DNA of 64,000 nt, from assembly GCF_026072635.1 (NCBI RefSeq), contig NZ_AP023081.1, positions 3,716,501-3,780,500 of the forward strand, written 5' to 3'. The position numbers and the translations under genes are program-made. Source of the DNA: Pseudomonas solani. GTDB lineage: Bacteria; Pseudomonadota; Gammaproteobacteria; Pseudomonadales; Pseudomonadaceae. Each line of letters begins with the position of its first letter. The first letter of the stretch is position 1. Below are positions 48,677-55,399 of the stretch, one piece after another. A model generated the notes under the pieces. The model did no database searches. It was not told the DNA's origin and saw only the letters and a program-made list of their open reading frames with translations.

Positions 48677-49909
48677 TCAGCCCCGGCTGCTCATCTGCTT
48701 CTTGTACTGCCGTGTGCGGCCCAGGGTCTTCCACTGCTCGTTCAGCAGCGCTTTCAGCGGCGAGGCGCTGGGGTCCGGCTGGTTGCCGGTGGCCAGGCGG
48801 CGCATCTGGAATTTCACCAGGGCCATGTAGGCCAGCGCGGCCAGGGCCTTGCGCTTCCAGCGGATCGGCGGCAGCTCGGCGCTGGCCTTCGCTTCGCCGT
48901 TGCGCCAGCGGCGGGGCAGGGCGGGGTCCACGGCCAGGGCGGTGGCGATACCGGCCATGGCCACGCCACCGGCGAGCACCTGCTCCACCACTGGCAGGCG
49001 GCGGATGCCACCGGTGACCATTACCGGCATGCGCGCGATGGCGGCGATCTCCTGGGCGAACTCCAGGAAGTAGGCTTCGCGGGCTAGGGTGCGGCCGTCA
49101 CGGGCGTCGCCCTGCATGGCCGGCGCCTCGTAGCTGCCACCGGAAAGCTCCACCAGGTCCACGTCCAGCTCGTTGAGCCAGAGCACCACCTGGCGCGCGT
49201 CGCTGGTTTCGAAGCCGCCGCGCTGGAAGTCGGCCGAGTTGAGTTTCACCGCCACGCAGAAGCCGGGCGAGACCTGGGCGCGCACCGCCTTTACCGCTTC
49301 CAGCAGGAAGCGTGCACGATTCTCCAGCGAGCCGCCCCAGCGGTCGTCGCGACGGTTGCTCAGGGGCGAGAGGAACTGGCTCAGCAGGTAGCCGTGGGCA
49401 GCGTGCACCTGCACCCCGGTGAAGCCGGCCTGCTCGGCCAGGGCTGCGGTGCGGGCGAAACGCTGGATCAGCGCGGTGATCTCGGCCTCGTCCAGGGGCT
49501 TGGGCACCGGGAACATCTTCGACAGGCCACCCAGGTCCAGCGCGACGGCGGACGGCGCCACGGTGGGCTGGCCGAGGTTGGCCTGCATCTGCCGGCCGGG
49601 GTGGTTGATCTGCATCCAGAACTGCGCGCCCTGGGCACGGCCGATGCGCGCCCATTCGCGAAAGCGCTCCAGCTTCTGGCCTTCCTCCAGCACCACGCCG
49701 CCGGGGCCGGTCATGGCGCGGGCGTCCACCATCACGTTGCCGGTCAGCAGCAGGCCGGCGCCGCCCTCTGCCCAGGCGCGGTAGAGGCGCAGCAGCTCGT
49801 CGGAGGGGGTCTGGTCCGGGTTGGCGAGGTTCTCCTCCATCGCCGCCTTGGCGATGCGGTTGGGGATGACGGCGCCGTTGGGCAGTAACAGGGGCTGGAA
49901 AGGCGACAT
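48677..49909 (-). CDS. NADH:flavin oxidoreductase (Old Yellow Enzyme family)
   Basis: A 410-aa FMN-dependent ene-reductase-type protein. Family motifs: NRIAKAAMEENLANPD near the N-terminus, MQINHPGRQMQ, the substrate-site HAAHGYLLSQFLSPLSNRR, and the phosphate-binding VMVTGGIRRLPVVEQVL. The start at 49909 (MSPFQPLLL) has GGAG 6 bp upstream. It is divergent from a MerR regulator with a MerR-type 19-bp-spacer promoter between them, so it is probably induced by an electrophile or oxidant. Confidence 0.92.
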   Translation of the reverse strand: MSPFQPLLLPNGAVIPNRIAKAAMEENLANPDQTPSDELLRLYRAWAEGGAGLLLTGNVMVDARAMTGPGGVVLEEGQKLERFREWARIGRAQGAQFWMQINHPGRQMQANLGQPTVAPSAVALDLGGLSKMFPVPKPLDEAEITALIQRFARTAALAEQAGFTGVQVHAAHGYLLSQFLSPLSNRRDDRWGGSLENRARFLLEAVKAVRAQVSPGFCVAVKLNSADFQRGGFETSDARQVVLWLNELDVDLVELSGGSYEAPAMQGDARDGRTLAREAYFLEFAQEIAAIARMPVMVTGGIRRLPVVEQVLAGGVAMAGIATALAVDPALPRRWRNGEAKASAELPPIRWKRKALAALAYMALVKFQMRRLATGNQPDPSASPLKALLNEQWKTLGRTRQYKKQMSSRG

Positions 49910-49984
49910 GGAGCTCTCCGGGGTAGTTGCCGGTCGTCGGCTCGAGGGGAGCACAACGCGGCGGGGGCTGTGACGTCGCAAAGG

Positions 49985-50016
49985 CTAAGGTTAAAGTCAA
50001 CTTCAAGGTCAATAGG
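49985..50016 (-). promoter_or_regulatory. MerR-type promoter/operator with 19-bp spacer
   Basis: On the minus strand TTGACC, a 19-bp spacer, then TAGCCT form an over-spaced promoter typical of MerR activation. The spacer contains the dyad TTGAAGT-TG-ACTTTAA (50006-49991). It would drive the oxidoreductase gene and be bound by the MerR protein at 50031. Confidence 0.55.
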
Positions 50017-50030
50017 GGAGCAGCAAATAA

Positions 50031-50465
50031 ATGAAGATCGGCGAACTCGCCAAGCGCAGCGGCCTGGCCGCTTCGCGCATCCGCTTCTACGAAGCCAGCG
50101 GGCTGATCCGCGCCCAGCGCCTGGGCAATGGCTACCGCGACTACCCCGAGGAAACTCTGCATGTGCTGGAAATCATCGGCTGCGGGCAACAGGCCGGTTT
50201 CAGCCTGGAGGAAATGCGCAGCCTGATGCCCGGTGCCGATCTGCGCATCGGCGACCACGATCGCCTGCTGGCTGGCCTGCACGCCAAGGTCGCCGAGATC
50301 GAGATCGTCCAGCAGCGCCTGGCGCAAAGCCGCGAGCGCTTGCTGCAGACCATCGCCAGCATCGAAGGCAAGCCCGAGGGCATGGACTGCGCGGAAAATG
50401 CCAAGCGCGTGATGGATCAATGGCGGGAGCGCAATGCGAAGGGCACCAAGGACGTGGCGTCGTGA
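50031..50465 (+). CDS. MerR-family transcriptional regulator
   Basis: A 144-aa MerR regulator: MKIGELAKRSGLAASRIRFYEASGLI, then RLGNGYRDYPEETLHVLEII, and a C-terminal dimerisation helix (VAEIEIVQQRLAQSRERLL). The sole Cys residues are C60-region GCGQQ and DCAENAK, so a metal site is not evident. It probably controls itself and the divergent flavin oxidoreductase. Confidence 0.92.
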   Translation: MKIGELAKRSGLAASRIRFYEASGLIRAQRLGNGYRDYPEETLHVLEIIGCGQQAGFSLEEMRSLMPGADLRIGDHDRLLAGLHAKVAEIEIVQQRLAQSRERLLQTIASIEGKPEGMDCAENAKRVMDQWRERNAKGTKDVAS

Positions 50466-50500
50466 TGGATGACCGACGCGGGCACTGAAGGGCGTTGATC

Positions 50501-50869
50501 ATGATTCTGACTATCGACTTTCCTCAGGACCTGCGAACCGAAGCGATGCTCCAGCACGTGCGGATTCCGTGCCTGTGCAAGGTGGCAGCGGACTTTGCCA
50601 TTGCGTTTGCGGTAACCGTCCCTCCCTCGGAAGGGCTGGTTTCCGGGTGGGATCGCCGTGAACTGGAGTTGAGGGCGGTTGCAGGGGCGGGAGGGGAGTA
50701 CACCCACTACAGCCAGGGGCTGATCACGCTGGAGATGATCGGGGAGAGAACATACCGGATCGTCGACCTGGAGATGTTCTACACCCGCTTTGGCTGGTGC
50801 GCCGTGATCAGGGATGGGAAGTATGCGGAGCCAGGGGCGTTCTGGGATGAGGACGATTCTGGCCTCTGA
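50501..50869 (+). CDS. Hypothetical protein, 122 aa
   Basis: Not recognised. Reads MILTIDFPQDLRTEAMLQHV, a mixed alpha/beta soluble protein with VTVPPSEGLVSGWDRRELEL and a C-terminal acidic tail (GAFWDEDDSGL). GAAGG lies about 9 bp before the ATG at 50501. No signal peptide or membrane span. It lies between the MerR and TetR genes and may be independent of both. Confidence 0.6.
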   Translation: MILTIDFPQDLRTEAMLQHVRIPCLCKVAADFAIAFAVTVPPSEGLVSGWDRRELELRAVAGAGGEYTHYSQGLITLEMIGERTYRIVDLEMFYTRFGWCAVIRDGKYAEPGAFWDEDDSGL

Positions 50870-50914
50870 AGAACTGCCAGGCAGTAGGGAAGGCGATGCC
50901 TTCAAGCCCTCTGC

Positions 50915-51574
50915 TCACTCGATCCCCAACCCCGCCAGCAGCACGTTCAGGCCCAGTTCGAAGGTGCGGTCGAAGTGTTCCGGTTTGAAGTATTCGCCCG
51001 CCCGGGCAACGAGGGGGAAGTCCTGTGCCAACTCTTCGTCACTGATGGGGCGTAACGACGAGGTGCCTTCGGCGTAGCCGCTGATCTCGTCCAGGGTTGC
51101 GCCGAGCAGGTAGTAGCCCAGTGCGCGGAAGCCCCTGGCAGCGGCCTCGTCATCCAGCCCCGCGGCTTTGAAGCAATCCAGTATCTCCCCCAGGAAGGCG
51201 ACACCCGTCCGCGAGTTCCAGCGATGCAGGGCCAGCCAGGCGTAGAGGCGCGCATGCCGCCTGGCCAATTGGCGCCATTGCACCGCGAGTGCTTGCAGGC
51301 GGTGGGCCGGTGCTTCCCCCCGCGAGGGGAATTCCACGGTCGAAAGCACCCGGTCCACCAGGGCGTCGAGGATGTGGGCCTTGCTGGGGAAGTAGTTGTA
51401 GATGCTCATCGCCTCGCACCCCAGGGCGGTGCCCAGGCGGCGTGTGCTGAACGCCTCCAGCCCATCCTGCTCGATCAGCCGCAGGGCCTCGGTTTCGATC
51501 CGTTCCCGCGTCAGTGGCTCGCGTACCGATGGCTGCGTGGTGGTGGCGTCGGGCAGTGATTTCTTGCGTGGCAC
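50915..51574 (-). CDS. TetR-family transcriptional regulator
   Basis: A 219-aa TetR regulator. HTH: RIETEALRLIEQDGLEAFSTRRLGTALGCEAMSIYNYFPSK. The C-terminal ligand domain (TetR_C_1-like) contains ARRHARLYAWLALHRWN. I take the GTG at 51574 (VPRKKSLPD) because GGAGGGG precedes it by about 6 bp; that ribosome site would be inside the coding region if the ATG at 51589 were used. It is divergent from the MAPEG gene, with two CTTAC/GTAAG operators between. Confidence 0.88.
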   Translation of the reverse strand: MPRKKSLPDATTTQPSVREPLTRERIETEALRLIEQDGLEAFSTRRLGTALGCEAMSIYNYFPSKAHILDALVDRVLSTVEFPSRGEAPAHRLQALAVQWRQLARRHARLYAWLALHRWNSRTGVAFLGEILDCFKAAGLDDEAAARGFRALGYYLLGATLDEISGYAEGTSSLRPISDEELAQDFPLVARAGEYFKPEHFDRTFELGLNVLLAGLGIE

Positions 51575-51624
51575 GGTGCGCCCCTCCAATGAAAAGGCTT
51601 GCAGTGTAAATCAGCTTCTGCCAG

Positions 51625-51654
51625 CTTACGCTGTAAGTTTTCTTACAGTGTAAG
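51625..51654. promoter_or_regulatory. Double TetR operator
   Basis: CTTACGCTGTAAG (51625-51637) and CTTACAGTGTAAG (51642-51654) are two 13-bp inverted repeats 4 bp apart. They lie between the divergent TetR gene and the MAPEG gene (start 51669). A further half-site (CAGTGTAAA) is at 51602-51610. Confidence 0.7.
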
Positions 51655-51668
51655 TATTGGAGAAAAAC

Positions 51669-52049
51669 ATGCTCGAACTCCCGATAACCTCCTGCTCGGC
51701 GGCGCTGGCCGCTGTCTTGCTGACGGGGCTTTCCCTGAATGTTTCCAGGCTGCGCATGCGCCACCGCGTCAGCCTCGGCAGTGGCGGCCACAAAGCCCTG
51801 CAGCTGGCCGTGCGTGCCCACGGCAACGCCCTGGAGCAATCGCTCCTGTTCCTTCTCTTGTTGCTGATCGCGGAGGCCCAGGCTCATTCGTTTGCGCCGC
51901 TGGCCGCTGTGGCAGGTGCTTTCCTGCTGGCGCGTGGGGGCCATGCCATCGGCATGCTGGCCGGGGTCTTGAAGCTGCGGCAGGGCGGCCATGCCCTCAC
52001 GTTGCTGGCCCAGGTGGCGCTGGTCGTCGTGCTGCTGACGGGGTTCTGA
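51669..52049 (+). CDS. MAPEG-family membrane protein
   Basis: A 126-aa four-helix membrane protein of the MAPEG (membrane-associated eicosanoid/glutathione metabolism) family. The family signature is in RHRVSLGSGGHKALQLAVRAHGNALEQSLLF, with the conserved Arg-Ala-His-Gly-Asn and Glu. GGAG precedes the ATG at 51669. Its promoter region holds the TetR operators, so it is probably repressed by the adjacent TetR protein. The product may conjugate glutathione to hydrophobic compounds. Confidence 0.85.
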   Translation: MLELPITSCSAALAAVLLTGLSLNVSRLRMRHRVSLGSGGHKALQLAVRAHGNALEQSLLFLLLLLIAEAQAHSFAPLAAVAGAFLLARGGHAIGMLAGVLKLRQGGHALTLLAQVALVVVLLTGF

Positions 52050-52092
52050 GGCGAAGTTGCCGCCGGCCACCGCAATCAACAAGGAGTCGCTC

Positions 52093-52530
52093 ATGCTGTC
52101 GAAACTGCTCGTAACCGTCGGGATCGTCTTCTACGCCGCCGTGGTGCCGGTGCTGGAGGTCAACGACACCCACGTCTTCAACCAGGCCTGGGAGGCCCAC
52201 GCGCGGTTGCACGAGGTGTGGCAACTCTTCACCAACACGGTGCTGGGGCTCTTCAGCCTGTGGTTGGTGTGGTTCAGGAACGACCTGCGCCTCTCCAGCC
52301 TGCTGACGCTGTTCGTCACCGGCGGCTTCCTGCTCAGCTACTGGCTGCGCCATATCTACGGCGGCTCGATGGTGCTCAGCGACGGCTCGGAGAAGATGAT
52401 CCTCGGCATCAACCTGGGGCTCTTCGCCTACCTGCTGGCGCTCTTCCTGGCGGGGGCGGCGCTGCTGATCGAGTGGCGGCGTGGTACTGAGCGGAGTGTG
52501 CGGACGATGGGCAACGGTTCCCTGGGCTGA
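52093..52530 (+). CDS. Small integral membrane protein, 145 aa
   Basis: About four transmembrane segments: LLVTVGIVFYAAVVPVLEV, TNTVLGLFSLWLVWF, LLTLFVTGGFLLSYWL and LGLFAYLLALFLAGAALLI. The first loop holds the HxxxW-type motif WEAHARLHEVWQLF, seen in small membrane proteins encoded near TetR regulators. AAGGAG precedes the ATG. It follows the MAPEG gene by 43 bp and is probably co-transcribed and TetR-controlled. Function unknown. Confidence 0.75.
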   Translation: MLSKLLVTVGIVFYAAVVPVLEVNDTHVFNQAWEAHARLHEVWQLFTNTVLGLFSLWLVWFRNDLRLSSLLTLFVTGGFLLSYWLRHIYGGSMVLSDGSEKMILGINLGLFAYLLALFLAGAALLIEWRRGTERSVRTMGNGSLG

Positions 52531-52545
52531 AGCCCAGGCTACGGG
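52519..52545. repeat. Family-B palindrome
   Basis: CCCTGGGCTGAAGCCCAGGC overlaps the 3' end of the small membrane-protein gene and its stop, so the last residues (NGSLG) are repeat-encoded. It may act as a terminator. Confidence 0.65.
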
Positions 52546-52637
52546 CTACGGGGGTATTGTCGGTTGTTGCGTAGCTCGTGGTTAGCCGTAGAGTGTTCGC
52601 CTGAACTCAATCGCGTGATGACTTATCTGGGATAGCC

Positions 52638-52952
52638 ATGTTGTCGACTCAAGGTGAAGAGGCGCTCACCGCCTTCACTCACGATCTGTTTCTTAATACC
52701 GAATACGTCGAGTGGCGAAAGAGCCTGAAGTCTTTCTCCTCCGGCGAATGGCATTTGGTGGCTGCAGCGCTGGAACGGTTCGGGGCTCCTGTTGGCAGGG
52801 TGTTCAGCTTCGGCGAAAGCATTGGTTCGACGCTCTTTTTCAACTACACAAAGGCACCGGACCACAATGAATCCCAGATGCTGATGGTGCAGTTCACCGT
52901 GGCAGGCAGCATGTGGCATAGCGTGATATGGCATTGCCCGGAGCGGAACTGA
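52638..52952 (+). CDS. Hypothetical protein, 104 aa
   Basis: Not recognised. MLSTQGEEALTAFTHDLFLN and on; soluble, with an aromatic C-terminal part (MLMVQFTVAGSMWHSVIWH). A GGGA element lies about 7 bp before the ATG. Codon use looks less GC-biased than the neighbours, as for the next small genes, hinting at an accessory stretch (52.6-54.4 kb). Confidence 0.55.
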   Translation: MLSTQGEEALTAFTHDLFLNTEYVEWRKSLKSFSSGEWHLVAAALERFGAPVGRVFSFGESIGSTLFFNYTKAPDHNESQMLMVQFTVAGSMWHSVIWHCPERN

Positions 52953-53044
52953 GTAGGGTGGGCTTCAGCCCGCCGCCGCCCGGTGGAAGGACTCATCTTT
53001 GTGGATAACCAGTAGCGAAGCTGGAGACTTGAACCCGCGCACGG

Positions 53045-53458
53045 TCATTTACTGTTCGGGTATGGAAGATCAGCAGATGAGCCATGCCACACTGCGGCCT
53101 CCGCCCGGGACAACTCCAGGCTGTACCGGGCCTTGAGCACCGAGATGGCGTCAGCCGTTAGCGCGCATGAGCGGTGTACCAGCGAGCTCCCGCATGTCAT
53201 GAACAGGTAGAGCGCCGATAGCTGCATAAGGCGCTCGGACTCCGACTCCACCGCATAGACGCCCGGCTGCTCTTCCAGCTCGTAGATATCCACTGCAGGG
53301 TCGTCGCTCTCGCGATCGGCGATGTAGAGGTAGGTCCAGGTTCGGCTGTAGACGGGGTTGGCGTCGCCGTCGGTATCGACATTACGGCCTGCGCCGTAGA
53401 GCAGGTCGATGAAAGCTCTGAAGTCAGGGCGGTTCTGGTTGATTTCGACTAAGTACAT
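53045..53458 (-). CDS. Hypothetical protein, 137 aa
   Basis: Not recognised. MYLVEINQNRPDFRAFIDLL, then acidic WTYLYIADRESDDPAVDIYE and a helical C-terminal half with AVWHGSSADLPYPNSK. No signal peptide. It is on the opposite strand to its small neighbours and divergent from the lipoprotein gene. The reading is protein-like throughout but no family call is possible. Confidence 0.55.
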   Translation of the reverse strand: MYLVEINQNRPDFRAFIDLLYGAGRNVDTDGDANPVYSRTWTYLYIADRESDDPAVDIYELEEQPGVYAVESESERLMQLSALYLFMTCGSSLVHRSCALTADAISVLKARYSLELSRAEAAVWHGSSADLPYPNSK

Positions 53459-53533
53459 TGCTCGCTCATTTTTATCGTCGGATGAGTGGGGCTACTCGAG
53501 AATGCCGTGTCAGCTGCAAAGGAAGGGTTTCGA

Positions 53534-53959
53534 ATGGATCTTAAGTTGATAAAGGGCCTGCTGACACTCGCCGTCTGCACCGCCCTCGGCGCCTGCGTCC
53601 CCGTCTACAAGACCCTCCAGCCCTATGCCGAGGCACAGGTGCGCAACGAGCAGGGCCAGCCGCTGGAGTCGGCGGAGGTGGTGTTGATCAGCAGCGCCTA
53701 TCCCTATGGCTGGGAGCAGTTCAGGGCGGCGGCGATGACCGACCCGGCAGGTGTCGCGACCTTCTACAAGGTGAAGGATTTCCGCCTCGAGTTCTTCGTG
53801 ATCCACGGGGCGCAGGAGTTCTTCTGGAACTGGTGCGTGAAGAGCCGGGGCTACGAGACCCAGACCACCGCCTTCGGCAATGGCGATGATTTCGAGGCCT
53901 ATCCGACGTTCGTGCTCAAGCCGGGGGATTCCACGGCTTGCCCTGAGCCCAGGAAATAG
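53534..53959 (+). CDS. Lipoprotein with a carboxypeptidase-regulatory-like fold
   Basis: A 141-aa predicted lipoprotein: MDLKLIKGLLTLAVCTALGAC gives a type II signal peptide with lipobox ALGAC (Cys21). The mature part starts VPVYKTLQPYAEAQVRN and has the beta-sandwich pattern VRNEQGQPLESAEVVLIS..TDPAGVATFYK, as in CarboxypepD_reg-like domains. AAGGAAGGG lies before the ATG. Likely anchored in the outer membrane. Function unknown. Confidence 0.7.
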   Translation: MDLKLIKGLLTLAVCTALGACVPVYKTLQPYAEAQVRNEQGQPLESAEVVLISSAYPYGWEQFRAAAMTDPAGVATFYKVKDFRLEFFVIHGAQEFFWNWCVKSRGYETQTTAFGNGDDFEAYPTFVLKPGDSTACPEPRK

Positions 53960-53994
53960 GACCGCTTCACGCCGTTGTGCCCAAGGAGATGCAT

Positions 53995-54372
53995 GTGAAC
54001 GAGCCGCTTTACACACCGGAACAGGTGGCGAAAAGAAATGCCGCGACGGATAAGCATGTCCGGCGCTGGTTGGCGGAGCTGCCCAGTACGGAAAAACTCG
54101 AGTTCCTCAAACAGCTTTGGCCGCTGAATTTCCGCTTTACGCTCCTGCTCGTTCAGGGGGCGAGGCTGTCCAGGCAGGAAAGCGAAAGCTTGCTCGTGCA
54201 CTGGTTACGCCACGGTAACCACAACGGTGCCCAGGAACTCATCAAGCGGCTCGAGCCGGTGCTGGGGGAGAAGCGCTTCTGGCGCGTCGTTGCGCAGGAA
54301 GAGCTCAGCCCGGCCATGCATGACTTCATCAACTACCACAGCCATGGCCGGCTGGATGCTGAGCGCTCCTAA
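53995..54372 (+). CDS. Hypothetical protein, 125 aa
   Basis: Not recognised. From a GTG at 53995 (VNEPLYTPEQVAKRN), with AAGGAG 6 bp upstream; GTG 53977 and ATG 53989 are in frame but badly spaced. The protein is mostly helical (KHVRRWLAELPSTEKLEFLKQ, RLSRQESESLLVHWLRHGN). It ends overlapping the 3' end of the convergent ADP-ribosylglycohydrolase gene by 4 bp. Confidence 0.55.
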   Translation: MNEPLYTPEQVAKRNAATDKHVRRWLAELPSTEKLEFLKQLWPLNFRFTLLLVQGARLSRQESESLLVHWLRHGNHNGAQELIKRLEPVLGEKRFWRVVAQEELSPAMHDFINYHSHGRLDAERS

Positions 54373-55277
54373 GCGCGGCTGATCGCCGCCTGATACAACC
54401 CTTCCGCGATCTTCTCGATCTCATCCCCCTGGTGCAGCTTGCCGAGCCATCTGGCCGGGATGCCGGGCTTGCCGTAATAGGCGCCGGCGACCTGGCCGAC
54501 GATGGCGGCGGTGGTGTCGGCGTCGTCGCCCAGGTTGGCGGCTTCGAGCACGGCGGCTTCGAAGGAGTCGGTGGCCCAGAAGCACCAGAGCGCGGCTTCG
54601 AGGGAGGCGACGCAGTAGCCCGTGCCGCGTATCTGCGCGCGGGGCTTGCCGATGAAGCTGCCGCCGGCCAGTTCGCGGATGGCGGGTTGCAGGTAGAGGG
54701 CGGGGGAGGCGTCGAGCAGTTGGTCGCGGGATTTGCCGGCCAGGGCGTTGGCGATGACCTCGGCCAGCAGCTTGCAGGCCTCGACCGCTTCGGCGGCGCC
54801 GTGGGTGGTGCGCGAGCTCTGCTGGGCGAAGCGGGTGACGTCTTCCTGGTGGGGGAAGTAGTACATGACCACCGGGGCGAGGCGCATCAGCGAGCCGTTG
54901 CCGGCGGTATCCGGTTCGCTGGAGCCGGCGAAGGGCTCGCCGGTCTGCTGGTAGCGGGTCAGCGCCTCGCGGATGGTGGTGCCGATGTCGAAGCATTGCC
55001 CGGTGGAGCTCCAGTAGCCCCATTGCCACCAGTTGAGGTAGCGCGTCATCTGGTCGGCGGCGTCGAAGCCGCTCTTCTCCAGCAGGCTTTCGGCGAGGCA
55101 CAGGGCCATGGAGGTGTCGTCGGTCCATTGGCCCGGCGCGAGGGCGAAGGGGCCGCCGCCGTTCATGTCGTCGATGGGCTTGAAGGTGCCGGGCGGGAAG
55201 AATTCGAGGGTGGTGCCGACGGCGTCACCGCTGGCCAGGCCGAGCAGGCATCCCTTGTAGCGATCCAGTAGTTCCAT
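54369..55277 (-). CDS. ADP-ribosylglycohydrolase family protein
   Basis: A 302-aa DraG/ARH-type hydrolase that removes ADP-ribose from proteins or other acceptors. The two metal-binding segments are intact: TDDTS at residues 52-56 (PGQWTDDTSMALCLAE) and LGDDADTTA at 249-257, with GNGSLMRLAPV between. The N-terminal GCLLGLASGDAVGTTLEF is the family signature. No nitrogenase or obvious ADP-ribosyltransferase gene is adjacent, so the substrate is unknown. Confidence 0.92.
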   Translation of the reverse strand: MELLDRYKGCLLGLASGDAVGTTLEFFPPGTFKPIDDMNGGGPFALAPGQWTDDTSMALCLAESLLEKSGFDAADQMTRYLNWWQWGYWSSTGQCFDIGTTIREALTRYQQTGEPFAGSSEPDTAGNGSLMRLAPVVMYYFPHQEDVTRFAQQSSRTTHGAAEAVEACKLLAEVIANALAGKSRDQLLDASPALYLQPAIRELAGGSFIGKPRAQIRGTGYCVASLEAALWCFWATDSFEAAVLEAANLGDDADTTAAIVGQVAGAYYGKPGIPARWLGKLHQGDEIEKIAEGLYQAAISRA

Positions 55278-55399
55278 GTGCGTATCCCCAGGGCGGACCT
55301 GATTGGTACTCCAGGCTCGGGCCGGGGGCAAGCACCTTCTCGATGAGGGGGAGGAGTGGGTGAGTTCCGGCGGGATCGGCGCCCGATCCCGCCGGGCTA

